From positions 372,001 through 436,000 of the forward strand of contig NZ_FQTW01000001.1 in assembly GCF_900129035.1 (NCBI RefSeq): 64,000 bases of DNA, given 5' to 3'. The notes below the pieces were generated by a model. It had not been told where the DNA came from and made no database searches. It saw only the letters and a list, made by a program, of their open reading frames with translations. The position numbers and the translations under genes are program-made. Each line of letters starts with the position of its first letter. Position 1 is the stretch's first letter. Below, in pieces: positions 26,875 to 38,790 of this stretch. Source of the DNA: Psychroflexus salarius (GTDB lineage Bacteria; Bacteroidota; Bacteroidia; Flavobacteriales; Flavobacteriaceae).

Positions 26875-28413
26875 TTAGCCCAGCCAACCATCACGGTCTA
26901 GACTTCGATATTGAATTGCTTCAGAAATATGCGTGCCAGTTATTGAATCGCAGCCTTCTAAATCAGCAATAGTCCTTGCAACTTTTAATATACGGTCATA
27001 AGCGCGAGCCGATAAATTTAATCGCTCCATTGCTGTTTTTAATAAATCTTTTGAAGCTTCGTCAAGCTTACAAAAGCTTTTGATTTGCTTAACACCCATT
27101 TGAGCATTATAATGAATATGACTAATTTCTGCGAAGCGTTTAGTTTGAATTTGACGCGCAGCAGTTACGCGTTTTCTAATTTCAACACTAGATTCAGCTT
27201 TAGATTGGTCGCTCAACTTTTCAAATGGAACAGGCGTTACTTCAATATGAATATCAATTCGGTCTAATAAAGGTCCGCTAATTTTACTCAAATAGCGTTG
27301 CATTTCAGCTGGTGAAGACGTTACAGGCGCATCAGGATCATTAAAATAGCCGCCTGGACTTGGGTTCATACTCGCGACTAACATGAAACTAGATGGATAA
27401 GTGACCGTAAACTTTGCTCGTGAAATGGTAACTTCTCTATCTTCTAAAGGCTGTCGCATAACTTCTAATACAGTTCGCTTAAACTCTGGTAGTTCGTCTA
27501 AAAACAAAACGCCATTATGTGAAAGTGAAATTTCTCCTGGTTGCGGATAAGCACCACCACCAACCAAAGCAACATCTGAAATGGTATGATGTGGACTTCT
27601 AAAAGGCCGCTCAGCCATTAAGCCTATTTGACCGTTAGTGCGCCCAACTACAGAATGAATTTTAGTGGTTTCAAGCGCTTCTTGTAAAGACATTGGCGGC
27701 AAAATACTTGGCAAGCGTTTGGCTAACATTGTTTTACCTGAGCCAGGTGGACCAATCATAATAATATTATGTCCACCAGCAGCTGCAATTTCCATACAAC
27801 GTTTGATAGACTCTTGGCCTTTCACTTCAGAAAAATCGTATTCAGGTGATAACAAGCTATCATAAAAAACGGCACGTGTGTCAATTACAGTTGGTTCAAG
27901 CGGCTTTTCGTCATCAAAAAACGAAATAACTTCGGTAATATTTTCAACGCCGTAAACTTCTAAACCATCAACAATAGCTGCTTCTTTGGCATTTTGAGCT
28001 GGCAATATAAAACCTTTATAACCTTCTTCTTTAGCTTTTATGGCAATAGGTAAAGCCCCTTTTATTGGTTGCAAACTTCCATCCAGTGACAATTCACCCA
28101 TAATGATGTAATCATGAATTTTCTCTGATTTAATTTGCGACGAAGCTGCAAGTATCCCCAATGCTAATGACAAATCGTAAGCTGAACCTTCTTTACGAAG
28201 ATCGGCAGGTGCCATATTAACAATGATTTTTTTACCCGGAAATTTAAAGCCGTTATTTTTCAAAGCAGCCTGTATTCTGAAGCTACTTTCGCGAATAGCA
28301 TTATCAGGTAAACCTACCAGATGGTAACCTATACCTTTTTCCATATTAATCTCAATGGTAATTGTTGTGGCTTCAACACCAAATACAGCGCTTCCAAAAA
28401 CTTTAATTAACAT
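26875..28413 (-). CDS. YifB/ComM family Mg-chelatase-like AAA+ ATPase
   Basis: The 512 residues comprise an N-terminal S5/Lon-protease-like domain (VEATTITIEINMEKGIGYHL), an AAA+ core with Walker A GPPGSGKTMLAKR and Walker B GVLFLDELPEF, and a C-terminal Mg-chelatase domain (FSARAYDRILKVARTIADLE type). In competent bacteria ComM is a hexameric helicase that promotes branch migration during transformation. YifB homologs occur widely in non-competent species too. It is full length with no nearby competence genes. Confidence 0.93.
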   Translation of the reverse strand: MLIKVFGSAVFGVEATTITIEINMEKGIGYHLVGLPDNAIRESSFRIQAALKNNGFKFPGKKIIVNMAPADLRKEGSAYDLSLALGILAASSQIKSEKIHDYIIMGELSLDGSLQPIKGALPIAIKAKEEGYKGFILPAQNAKEAAIVDGLEVYGVENITEVISFFDDEKPLEPTVIDTRAVFYDSLLSPEYDFSEVKGQESIKRCMEIAAAGGHNIIMIGPPGSGKTMLAKRLPSILPPMSLQEALETTKIHSVVGRTNGQIGLMAERPFRSPHHTISDVALVGGGAYPQPGEISLSHNGVLFLDELPEFKRTVLEVMRQPLEDREVTISRAKFTVTYPSSFMLVASMNPSPGGYFNDPDAPVTSSPAEMQRYLSKISGPLLDRIDIHIEVTPVPFEKLSDQSKAESSVEIRKRVTAARQIQTKRFAEISHIHYNAQMGVKQIKSFCKLDEASKDLLKTAMERLNLSARAYDRILKVARTIADLEGCDSITGTHISEAIQYRSLDRDGWLG

Positions 28414-28480
28414 AAATAATAGATTAGTTACGCTAAATATAATAATAAAATTTAATTATTTACCCTATTGGGTTATATAA

Positions 28481-28509
28481 AAAGCCTATCAAAAAAATTG
28501 ATAGGCTTT
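28481..28509 (-). terminator. Terminator downstream of pgi
   Basis: A 12-bp perfect stem AAAGCCTATCAA/TTGATAGGCTTT with a 5-base loop lies 27 bases past the pgi stop on the minus strand and is followed there by TTTATATAA. It separates the glycolytic genes from comM. Confidence 0.7.
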
Positions 28510-28535
28510 AAGATGATATATGACAACATACCTAA

Positions 28536-30176
28536 TTATGACTTATACAGCTTCATAAGAGCTTCTGTAGATTGATCATGTGTTCCTGTTGAAGTTTTTG
28601 ATTTGAGTTCGTTTAATATTGAGTTTGCCAGTTGCTTGCCTAACTCAACGCCCCATTGATCGAAACTAAAAATGTTCCAGATAACGCCCTGAACAAAAAT
28701 TTTATGTTCGTACATTGCTATTAAACTTCCTAGGTTACGTGGCGTCAATTTGTCGATTAAGATTGAAGTTGTTGGTCGGTTACCTTCAAACACTTTAAAA
28801 GGTAATAAACGTTCGACTTCTTCTGCACTGATGTTTTTAGATTCTAACTCTTTTCTCACCTCTTCGGCAGTTTTACCTTTTAATAAGGCTTCTGTTTGAG
28901 CTAAGAAGTTTGCCATTAAAATATCGTGATGCTTTTTATCACCAAATAATGAATTTTTAAACCCGATGAAATCAGCTGGTATTAATTTAGTTCCTTGATG
29001 CAATAGCTGAAAAAATGCATGTTGCGAATTTGTGCCAGGTTCACCCCAAACTAAGTTTCCTGTTTGGTAATTGACTTTTTTGCCATCACGATCAACACTT
29101 TTACCATTACTTTCCATTGAAGCTTGTTGTAAATAAGGCGCTAATTTTTGTAGATATTGTGTGTAAGGAATAATCGCTTCACTTTCAGCATCTAAAAAAT
29201 TATTGTACCAAATACTTATTAATGCAGAAATAACAGGTATGTTTTCAGAAAAATCGGCGTTTCTAAAATGTTGATCCATTTCTTCTGCACCTTTCAAAAG
29301 GGCTTTAAAATTTTCAAAACCTATTGACAAAGCAATAGACAAGCCAACTGATGACCATAATGAATAGCGGCCGCCAACCCAATCGTACATCGGATAGATA
29401 TTATCGCTTGCAATTCCAAAGTTTTTAACCGCTTCAAGGTTTGTAGAGACCGCTACAAAATTATCTTTAATGCTTTCTTTATTAGTGTCGTTTAAAAACC
29501 ATTCTCTAACCGTGTTGGCGTTAGTTAAGGTTTCCTGAGTAGTAAACGACTTAGAAACGATTAAAAATAAAGTGGTTTCTGGGTTTAATTTTTTTAAAGT
29601 TTGATGTACATGATCACCTTCTACATTTGAGATAAAGTGGGTTTTTAAACCTTTGTTATAGTACTGCAGAGCTTCAGTAACCATATTAGGTCCCAAATCT
29701 GAACCACCTATGCCAATATTAACCACGTCTGTAAAAGTCTTGCCAGCATAAGATTTCCATTCTCCAGAATGAACTTTATCAACAAAAGACTGCATTTGCT
29801 GTAAAACAGCTTCAACCTTAAGAACTATATTTTCTCCATCAACTTCAATCGAAGTCGTTTTTGATTGACGTAATGCTGTATGCAAAACAGCGCGATTTTC
29901 GGTTTGATTAATTTTATCTCCTGTGAAATAAGCTTCAATAGCATCTTTAAGCTTTGCTTCTTCTGCAAGTTGAAGTAATTCAGATTTAATGTTTGGGGAA
30001 ATTAAATGTTTCGAATAATCAAATACAAATTCATTGAATTTAACATGAAAATTTTCAAATCGATTGATATCTGATTCAAAATATTCTAAGATAGAATCAT
30101 TTTCAGCTTTACTTGCCGATTCTTTTAAAGAATTCCAAGCCTTTAATTGATTTGGGTTTAAATTATGTAAAGGCAT
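28536..30176 (-). CDS. pgi: Glucose-6-phosphate isomerase
   Basis: This 546-residue protein is a full-length bacterial-type PGI interconverting glucose-6-P and fructose-6-P. Signatures include NIGIGGSDLGPNMV, the SIS segments LFLIVSKSFTTQETLTNA and MYDWVGGRYSLWSSVGLS, MESNGKSVDRDG, and the C-terminal IWNIFSFDQWGVELGKQLA. The start codon overlaps the stop of the sugar-kinase gene as TAATG, implying translational coupling. Its place next to the starch locus fits a role in channelling glucose-6-P from GH65/PgmB into glycolysis. Confidence 0.97.
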   Translation of the reverse strand: MPLHNLNPNQLKAWNSLKESASKAENDSILEYFESDINRFENFHVKFNEFVFDYSKHLISPNIKSELLQLAEEAKLKDAIEAYFTGDKINQTENRAVLHTALRQSKTTSIEVDGENIVLKVEAVLQQMQSFVDKVHSGEWKSYAGKTFTDVVNIGIGGSDLGPNMVTEALQYYNKGLKTHFISNVEGDHVHQTLKKLNPETTLFLIVSKSFTTQETLTNANTVREWFLNDTNKESIKDNFVAVSTNLEAVKNFGIASDNIYPMYDWVGGRYSLWSSVGLSIALSIGFENFKALLKGAEEMDQHFRNADFSENIPVISALISIWYNNFLDAESEAIIPYTQYLQKLAPYLQQASMESNGKSVDRDGKKVNYQTGNLVWGEPGTNSQHAFFQLLHQGTKLIPADFIGFKNSLFGDKKHHDILMANFLAQTEALLKGKTAEEVRKELESKNISAEEVERLLPFKVFEGNRPTTSILIDKLTPRNLGSLIAMYEHKIFVQGVIWNIFSFDQWGVELGKQLANSILNELKSKTSTGTHDQSTEALMKLYKS

Positions 30177-31039
30177 TACTCAGGTTTTATAACGTTGTTT
30201 TTGTAATGTGCTATAAGCCCGTCTATAGGCCGTCTAATAATATTGCCGATATTAAGATGGTAACGTTTAGCCACATCACGAATAATATCTTCAGAGAAAA
30301 AAGCGATAGAACCAATAAAATGAATTGGTACATTTTGGGCTTGTTTAAAACACATCACGCGCCGTTCTATAAACTTCTCCATCCCTTCATAAATCAATTT
30401 ATAAAAATAACCATTTCTCTCTTCAGCTGTAAAAATAAATTCAGCAAAAGAAGCTAAATAGGTATTTGGATTCTCTTCTTTGTAAACATTATGCTTAATT
30501 ACATCAGCATTTAAATCATAACGCTTTTCAAACTCAACCGCTAATTCAATCGGCATGGTTTTGTAGTAATAATTTCGGATCAATCGTTTACCAAAATAGT
30601 TTCCACTAGCTTCATCCATAAGAACGTAGCCAAGTGATTCGACTTCCATATGTACATGTTTACCATCAAAATAACATGAATTTGAGCCTGTTCCTAAAAT
30701 ACATACAATTCCAGGTTCATTTGTAGCTGCGAGAGCAGCTGCAGCCATATCTTCATCGACATTTATTTCATCTGAAGCTTTAAAAAAATCCTTGAGTATT
30801 TTGGTGAGGTTTTGTTTTGGTGTATTTGTACCGCAACCTGCACCAAAAAAATCAACTCGGTCTACTTTGTTGATGACAGACTTTAGCTCATCATTTTCGT
30901 GTAAACGTTCTTTAAGAATATGAGGTTTAAAAACAGCAGGGTTTAAGCCTTTAGTTCTTGTACGAAGAACAACTTCTGCATTTTGATTAAGTAAAATCCA
31001 ATCGCATTTAGTTGAACCTCCATCAGCAATTAAAATCAT
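30176..31039 (-). CDS. BadF/BadG/BcrA-type sugar kinase (N-acetylglucosamine kinase-like)
   Basis: The 287 residues form an ASKHA-fold kinase. Phosphate-binding loops are ILIADGGSTKCDWIL and CILGTGSNSCYFDG, with FIGSIAFF in the adenosine motif region. Relatives are annotated as N-acetylglucosamine or hexosamine kinases. Because it is fused by TAATG to pgi and flanked by pfkA/gapA and the maltose locus, phosphorylation of free glucose released by maltose phosphorylase is an attractive alternative. The family is clear; the sugar substrate is inference. It is separated from gapA by a terminator-like hairpin. Confidence 0.8.
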   Translation of the reverse strand: MILIADGGSTKCDWILLNQNAEVVLRTRTKGLNPAVFKPHILKERLHENDELKSVINKVDRVDFFGAGCGTNTPKQNLTKILKDFFKASDEINVDEDMAAAALAATNEPGIVCILGTGSNSCYFDGKHVHMEVESLGYVLMDEASGNYFGKRLIRNYYYKTMPIELAVEFEKRYDLNADVIKHNVYKEENPNTYLASFAEFIFTAEERNGYFYKLIYEGMEKFIERRVMCFKQAQNVPIHFIGSIAFFSEDIIRDVAKRYHLNIGNIIRRPIDGLIAHYKNNVIKPE

Positions 31040-31057
31040 AATTTTAAGGTATTAAAA

Positions 31058-31087
31058 AAGCCTATTTGAGGATTTTCAAATAGGCTT
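31058..31087 (-). terminator. Terminator downstream of gapA
   Basis: An 11-12 bp stem (AAGCCTATTTGA/TCAAATAGGCTT) is followed on the minus strand by TTTTTT, located between the gapA stop and the kinase start. It would reduce read-through from pfkA-gapA into the kinase-pgi pair. Confidence 0.75.
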
Positions 31088-31103
31088 AAAAGGTAAGGTT
31101 TAC

Positions 31104-32102
31104 TTATAATTTTGCAATATGCATTGCTAAATCTACTAATTTGCTTGAATAACCGTACTCGTTGTCATACCAAGAAATTATTTTAAAGAAATTATCATTT
31201 AGTGCAATACCAGCATTAGCATCAAAATTTGAAGTTGCCTCTTCTGATACAAAATCTTGTGATACAACCTCATCATCCACATAATTTAATACGCCTTTTA
31301 GCGGACCATCAGCCGCTTTTTTCATCGCAGCTTTAACTTGGTCATAAGATACTGACCTTTCAGTTCTTACCGTTAAGTCAACTACAGAAACATCAGCAGT
31401 TGGTACACGGAAAGCCATACCTGTTAGTTTACCGTCAACTTCTTTAATTACTTTACCAACGGCAACAGCTGCACCAGTACTTGTTGGTATAATGTTATTG
31501 ATGGCACTACGACCTAATCTGTAATTCTTACGAGAAGGTGAATCTACCGTGTATTGTGTTGATGTTGCAGCGTGAATCGTTGTCATTAAGCCTTCAACAA
31601 TACCAAATTCATCATTCATCACTTTAGCGATTGGTGCTAAACAGTTGGTTGTACACGAAGCATTAGATACAACTGTATCTTGAGCAGTAGCGTCTTCATG
31701 ATTAACACCCATTACAAACATTGGTGCTGTTTTTGAAGGAGCTGAAATAACCACTTTTTTAGCGCCAGCTTCTAGGTGTGCTGAAGCATTATCTTTTTCT
31801 TTAAAGATTCCTGTACAATCTAGTATAATATCTGCTTCAACAGCATCCCATTTTAAATCAGCTGGATTTTTTTCAGCTGTAATACGGATTGTTTTGCCGT
31901 CAACTACAAGATGTCCATCTTGAACTTCGACAGATTTATTAAACTTTCCGTGAACAGAATCATATTTTAGCATGTAGGCTAAATGATCTACTTCAAGTAA
32001 GTCATTAATTCCTACTATTTCAATGTTTTCATTTTCAGAAGCAATTCTAAACGCAAGGCGTCCAATTCTTCCAAATCCGTTAATTCCAATTTTTGTTTTC
32101 AT
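31104..32102 (-). CDS. gapA: Glyceraldehyde-3-phosphate dehydrogenase, type I
   Basis: The 332 residues are full length: [16 protein letters not shown] (NAD binding), [12 protein letters not shown] (catalytic Cys), [13 protein letters not shown] and [16 protein letters not shown]. It converts glyceraldehyde-3-P to 1,3-bisphosphoglycerate. It follows pfkA by 31 bases and is probably co-transcribed with it. Confidence 0.98.
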   Translation of the reverse strand: MKTKIGINGFGRIGRLAFRIASENENIEIVGINDLLEVDHLAYMLKYDSVHGKFNKSVEVQDGHLVVDGKTIRITAEKNPADLKWDAVEADIILDCTGIFKEKDNASAHLEAGAKKVVISAPSKTAPMFVMGVNHEDATAQDTVVSNASCTTNCLAPIAKVMNDEFGIVEGLMTTIHAATSTQYTVDSPSRKNYRLGRSAINNIIPTSTGAAVAVGKVIKEVDGKLTGMAFRVPTADVSVVDLTVRTERSVSYDQVKAAMKKAADGPLKGVLNYVDDEVVSQDFVSEEATSNFDANAGIALNDNFFKIISWYDNEYGYSSKLVDLAMHIAKL

Positions 32103-32133
32103 AAATTAAAAATTTTGTGCCTGATGGCTCAAC

Positions 32134-33120
32134 TTAAGTCGAGACTATATCGGCAACTCTTATTAAATCGTTATCTATTGTTTTTTGGCCATTTATAGCG
32201 ACTTCGAAAGGTACGTGAACTATTTTTTTATGGCTCACTCCTACCATGATATTGCTTTTACCATCAATCAAAGCATCAACTGCTGCAACACCCAGTCGAC
32301 TAGCTAAAACTCGATCATAACAACTTGGTGATCCACCACGTTGAATATGCCCTAAGACGGTAACTTTGACCTCATATTCTGGTAAGTTATCTTGGATATA
32401 GCCTGCTAGTTTGGTAATATTTTTACCAATTTGGTCACCTTCAGCAACAACTACAATACTTGAGGTTTTACCTGAAGTTCGACTTTTTCTTAAAGACTCT
32501 AAAAGACGATTTGTTCCAAGATCTTCTTCGGGAATTAAAATCTCTTCTGCGCCAGCTCCTACACCACTATTTAAAGCAATATCACCAGCATCGCGCCCCA
32601 TAACTTCAACTAGAAATAGACGATCATGAGAACTTGCGGTATCTCTAATTTTATCGATTGCCTCAACGACTGTGTTTAAAGCCGTATCGTAGCCAATTGT
32701 AAAATCAGTACCATTAATATCATTATCTATAGTTCCTGGAATACCAATAACTGGTATATCAAATTCGTTACTAAATATAGAGGCACCTGTAAAAGTTCCA
32801 TCTCCGCCAATAACCACTAAAGCATCAACATCTCTATTTTTCAAGTTTTGATAGGCTTTTTGACGACCTTCAGCTTCCCTAAAATCTTTTGAACGTGCTG
32901 ACTTTAGAAAAGTACCACCGCGGTTAATAATATTTTTAACGGAACGCGCATCAAGGTCTATGAAGTCATTTTCAATTAAACCTTGAAAGCCTCGATATAC
33001 ACCAACACATTTTAGGTTTTGATAAGTTGTATTACGCACTACTGCTCTAATAGCAGCGTTCATTCCAGGTGAATCTCCACCTGATGTTAAAACGGCAATT
33101 TTATTAAGTTTTGTATTCAT
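32134..33120 (-). CDS. pfkA: ATP-dependent 6-phosphofructokinase
   Basis: The 328 residues match the bacterial PFK-A family: TSGGDSPGMNAAIRAVVR (ATP site), VIGGDGTFTGA, and GTIDNDINGTDFTIGYDTAL with the catalytic Asp. GDGT (GGDGT) indicates ATP rather than pyrophosphate dependence. LGHIQRGGSPSCYDRVLASR is the usual fructose-6-P segment. It is first in a pfkA-gapA pair. Upstream lies a possible LacI-type half-palindrome at 33171-33180. Confidence 0.97.
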   Translation of the reverse strand: MNTKLNKIAVLTSGGDSPGMNAAIRAVVRNTTYQNLKCVGVYRGFQGLIENDFIDLDARSVKNIINRGGTFLKSARSKDFREAEGRQKAYQNLKNRDVDALVVIGGDGTFTGASIFSNEFDIPVIGIPGTIDNDINGTDFTIGYDTALNTVVEAIDKIRDTASSHDRLFLVEVMGRDAGDIALNSGVGAGAEEILIPEEDLGTNRLLESLRKSRTSGKTSSIVVVAEGDQIGKNITKLAGYIQDNLPEYEVKVTVLGHIQRGGSPSCYDRVLASRLGVAAVDALIDGKSNIMVGVSHKKIVHVPFEVAINGQKTIDNDLIRVADIVST

Positions 33121-33170
33121 TACCTCAAATTTAAATTAAATATACATCATAACCTAAATCAAAACTCTTC

Positions 33171-33180
33171 TAAAACGTTT
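33171..33180. promoter_or_regulatory. AAACGTTT palindrome upstream of pfkA (possible LacI-family site)
   Basis: TAAAACGTTT contains the perfect 8-base palindrome AAACGTTT and shares AAAACGTT with the stronger operator-like site upstream of susC. It lies about 50 bases before the pfkA start. The outer flanks are not symmetric, so binding is uncertain. Confidence 0.3.
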
Positions 33181-33225
33181 GCGGTTGATAACTATTTAAT
33201 ATTTAACTAATAAAAGCTTAATTTT

Positions 33226-34671
33226 TTATGGTTTTAATAAAATTCGATATTCCCAAGGCTCAAAATTATGTAAATCCTCAGAATTTAATGAAATATCTTT
33301 ATCTGTCATAGCATCTTTAAAATCACCATTTATTTCAGCTGAAAATGATTTAGGCTCATCACTCATATTGGCCATAAAAATTAATTCAGAATTGTTTTTT
33401 AATCGTTTAAAAGCCAAAATATTAGCATCTTCAGATGTGGTTATACGCTGGTAATTAGCTGCTTTTTTAGCACCATCTAAAGCATCAATTGTGTTTTTTA
33501 ATTTCCCTAGTTTCTCTAAAACTGGCCAAACTTTAGCTCTGGTTTTTGGTATACTATCTTTTTCGAAGAACTTTAGACGCTTATTCATGTCATATTCCTG
33601 ACCACTGTAAATTAAGGGCATGCCTGGCAAAGTATATGAAAATGCTAACATTGTTTCTGAAGCATCGCCAAGACGTTCTTTTACTGTTCCATTCCATGAA
33701 TTTTCATCATGATTAGTTATAAAATTCATTAAATAATCATCTTCTTGGTATGTTGTGTCAATTTTTTTCATGTAATTATCCCAATCGTTGACATTCATTT
33801 TACCTTGCGCTATTTCATTCATGATATGATGTCCTTCCCAATTATAACCCATATCAAAAGCTTCATAAAACAGGTCTTTATCTTCACTTTCGGCTAACAT
33901 AAAAACAGGTTTAATTTCTTTAAGTTGTGGTACAATTTGATTCCAATAATCAGTGGGTACATTTCCTGCGACATCACATCTAAAACCATCTATATTATGC
34001 TCTTTTACCCAATATAACATTTCAGCATTCATAGCATTCCATAAGTCTTTATTTTCATAATTAAGGTGAGCAACATCGGTCCAGCCCCAAGATTCGCCTG
34101 TGTCAGGGTTAATAGGATCTGTCACATTACCATCTTTGTCTTTATGATAGTATTCTGGGTGTTGTTCAATCCATTTATGATCCCAACCTGTATGATTAGC
34201 TACCCAATCTAAAATAACATACATATCGTTTTCGTGAGCTGTTTTTACTAACTCATCAAAATCTTGTTTTGTGCCATAATTTGAATTTACAGCGGTATAG
34301 TCTGAAATTGCATAGTAACTGCCTAAATATTTCTTTTTTTCTTCTGGATCTTTTATGTCTTCGATTGAAAGGTCTCCTGTTGCCTTTCGGTTTTTCATAG
34401 AAATTGGGTAGACTGGCATTAACCAAATTACTTTTACACCAAGTTGCTTTAATTGTGGAATATCTTTCGTAAAAGCATCAAAAGTACCTTCTGGTGAATA
34501 TTGACGAATATTAGCTTCATAAATAACAGAATTTGCTAAAACTTGGTTTGAAACAGGTTTAATAATTGATTTTTTCTCTTGGTTTTGATTGTCTTGTTTA
34601 GGCGCTTCATTACAAGCTAAAAACAAAACTGAACAACAAACAAGAAGACTTAAAAACTTTATATTTTTCAT
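33226..34671 (-). CDS. GH13 alpha-amylase family lipoprotein
   Basis: The 481 residues begin with a lipoprotein signal (VLFLAC, Cys 20). The GH13 barrel shows the conserved regions: VILDWVANHTG, GFRCDVAG (nucleophile Asp about 233), MLAESED (acid/base Glu about 261) and FITNHDEN (Asp about 322). A short C-terminal beta domain follows (NNSELIFMANMSDEP). There are few acidic residues after Cys 20, so a periplasm-facing anchor is as likely as surface display. It is the last gene of the minus-strand starch genes and should cleave maltodextrins. Confidence 0.92.
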   Translation of the reverse strand: MKNIKFLSLLVCCSVLFLACNEAPKQDNQNQEKKSIIKPVSNQVLANSVIYEANIRQYSPEGTFDAFTKDIPQLKQLGVKVIWLMPVYPISMKNRKATGDLSIEDIKDPEEKKKYLGSYYAISDYTAVNSNYGTKQDFDELVKTAHENDMYVILDWVANHTGWDHKWIEQHPEYYHKDKDGNVTDPINPDTGESWGWTDVAHLNYENKDLWNAMNAEMLYWVKEHNIDGFRCDVAGNVPTDYWNQIVPQLKEIKPVFMLAESEDKDLFYEAFDMGYNWEGHHIMNEIAQGKMNVNDWDNYMKKIDTTYQEDDYLMNFITNHDENSWNGTVKERLGDASETMLAFSYTLPGMPLIYSGQEYDMNKRLKFFEKDSIPKTRAKVWPVLEKLGKLKNTIDALDGAKKAANYQRITTSEDANILAFKRLKNNSELIFMANMSDEPKSFSAEINGDFKDAMTDKDISLNSEDLHNFEPWEYRILLKP

Positions 34672-34706
34672 ATTGATTTATTTTTTGATTTTAATTTAAA
34701 AAAGTG

Positions 34707-36602
34707 TTATTCTTTAGTTGTGAACATTGAGAATCCTGGTTTCAGTTGAAGTTGTTTCGTCCAATTAAAACTTGTATTTTCAAGAACATCATGAAACTGA
34801 ACGCCGTTTAAATTTAATTCTTCAAATTTTGACAGGTCTAATGAACGAGACTCTTCATTAGTGTTAAGAAAAACAGCAACAACTTGGTTTTGATGAATTC
34901 TAAAAATAGGATAAATACCATCAAAAGGAGCAAAATGAACCATTCGGCCTTCTAAAATAGCTTCAGAAGTTTTTCTGAAATTCAAAATTGTTTTTAAAAA
35001 GCCTTGAAAGTCTAACTGTGTATCTGATAAGTTTTTTCGTGTAAAGGCATTTTGAAAATCTCCTTTCCAACCACCAGGAAAATCAGTTCTTATAAGTCCA
35101 TGATCACCTCTCTTATCTGAATTTTCCATCAAAATTTCAGTACCGTAATAAATTTGTGGTGTTCTTGGTAAACTTAAAATTAAGCCAACAGCCATTTTAG
35201 TTTTATCAACATCTTCATTTAATTGTGTAAAGATGCGGTCCATATCATGATTATCTGGAAAAATCATGACATCTTTTGGTCTTGGATAGTAAAAGTCATT
35301 AGCTAAAGTCTCATAGATTTTAACCAAGCCTTTTCCCCAACCATCATTGCCTTCATTTAATGCCTGAACAATTTTCATTTGCATCGGAAAATCCATTACA
35401 GAGCGTAAATTAGAGTTGTAGCCATCGCTATTATTTTGTCCTTGCTGCCAATAGCCAACAACTAATTGGTCTGTAGACCATTCTTCGCCAACGATATTGA
35501 AATTAGGATATTCTGCCATAATTGCTCCAGCCCAATCAGACATAAATTCTTTATTGGGATAAGGATAAGTATCTTGCCGAATTCCATGAAGTTGAAGTGT
35601 TTCGACCCACCAAATGCTATTTTGAATGATATACTTTGCTAGAAAAGGATTTTTTTGATTTAAATCTGGCATGGTCGGTACAAACCAACCTTCGTGCATA
35701 ATTTTAGAATCTAAATTAGAAGCATAAGGATCTTGATTAGTCGTTCTTCGGTGATTAGAAGTTGGTAATTCTTTTTTTGACTGGTAAACATTTTGAAAAT
35801 TTAACCAATCTTCAAAAGGTAAATCATCCATCCACCAATGCTCGCTACCGCAATGGTTAGCAACCATATCCATTATTAAACCTATTCCCTTTTCTGAAGC
35901 TTTTTGCGATAAGTCTTTATACAATTCTAAATTACCAAATCTGGGATCAACTTCGTAAAAATCTGTAATTGCATAACCATGATAAGATGAAGACTCCATA
36001 TCATTTGTAAGTAAAGGACTTGACCAAATACTTGTAAAACCCATATCAGAAATATAATCAAGATGATTGATAATTCCTTGAATATCACCTCCATGACGCG
36101 CATAATTATTGTTACGGTCAATCTTTGTTTCACGCATAGTTTTGACGACATCATTCTTGGTGTTTCCGTTTGCAAAACGGTCAGGTGTAATTAGGTAAAT
36201 AGCATCAGTATGGTTAAACCCTACAAAGTCTTCAGCTGGTTTCTCTCTAGATTGTAATTCGAAGTCAAAAACCAAATTTTTAGTGCCCTTTTTAATAAAT
36301 TGAATTTCAATAGATCCAGGACTTGCTTTTTCTGAAATTGAAAGATCAATAAATAGATAGTTAGGACTATCTGCTTTATGGATTTTAGTTATTTCAACCC
36401 CATCATAATTTAACTTAGGCTCATAAGTTGAAATTTCTTCTGCATGAACCAATAGTTGAATGTTATTCATTTCCATTCCAACCCACCAGTTTGGTGGCTC
36501 TACCCGTAAGTTTTGAGCTTTCAATTGAACAGAAAACAAACCCAAAACAAAAAAACAACAAAAACTTAATTTCAAAAATGCTAAGTGCTTTTTATATTCC
36601 AT
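34707..36602 (-). CDS. SusA-like GH13 (cyclomaltodextrinase/neopullulanase type)
   Basis: The protein is about 631 residues from the ATG at 36602, four bases after the GH97 stop; an in-frame ATG at 36617 overlaps that gene by 11 bases. After a signal peptide (SFCCFFVLGLFSVQLKAQ) comes the cyclomaltodextrinase N-domain (VEPPNWWVGMEMNNIQLLVH), then the GH13 barrel with GLIMDMVANHCG, GIRQDTYPYP (nucleophile), VGEEWS (acid/base) and FPDNHDMDR. This is the architecture of Bacteroides SusA, a periplasmic neopullulanase that shortens imported maltooligosaccharides. It forms a cluster with GH97 and the lipoprotein GH13. Confidence 0.93.
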   Translation of the reverse strand: MEYKKHLAFLKLSFCCFFVLGLFSVQLKAQNLRVEPPNWWVGMEMNNIQLLVHAEEISTYEPKLNYDGVEITKIHKADSPNYLFIDLSISEKASPGSIEIQFIKKGTKNLVFDFELQSREKPAEDFVGFNHTDAIYLITPDRFANGNTKNDVVKTMRETKIDRNNNYARHGGDIQGIINHLDYISDMGFTSIWSSPLLTNDMESSSYHGYAITDFYEVDPRFGNLELYKDLSQKASEKGIGLIMDMVANHCGSEHWWMDDLPFEDWLNFQNVYQSKKELPTSNHRRTTNQDPYASNLDSKIMHEGWFVPTMPDLNQKNPFLAKYIIQNSIWWVETLQLHGIRQDTYPYPNKEFMSDWAGAIMAEYPNFNIVGEEWSTDQLVVGYWQQGQNNSDGYNSNLRSVMDFPMQMKIVQALNEGNDGWGKGLVKIYETLANDFYYPRPKDVMIFPDNHDMDRIFTQLNEDVDKTKMAVGLILSLPRTPQIYYGTEILMENSDKRGDHGLIRTDFPGGWKGDFQNAFTRKNLSDTQLDFQGFLKTILNFRKTSEAILEGRMVHFAPFDGIYPIFRIHQNQVVAVFLNTNEESRSLDLSKFEELNLNGVQFHDVLENTSFNWTKQLQLKPGFSMFTTKE

Positions 36603-36606
36603 AATT

Positions 36607-38733
<2,127 letters not shown>

Positions 38734-38739
38734 TTAATT

Positions 38740-38781
38740 AACTTCAACAGACCTGTAATATTAATTTGATCTGTTGAAGTT
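38740..38781 (-). terminator. Intercistronic hairpin between GH65 and GH97 genes
   Basis: A perfect 12-bp inverted repeat AACTTCAACAGA/TCTGTTGAAGTT with an 18-base loop lies between the GH65 stop (38791) and the GH97 start (38715). On the minus strand it is followed by AATTAACC, not a T-run, so it may act as an mRNA processing or stability element rather than a full terminator. Confidence 0.45.
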
Positions 38782-38790
38782 TATAAAAAT

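Noticed and set aside
30113-30457. 114-codon open frame on the plus strand over the kinase/pgi junction
   Set aside because: No domain or start context; both genes beneath it are well supported on the minus strand.
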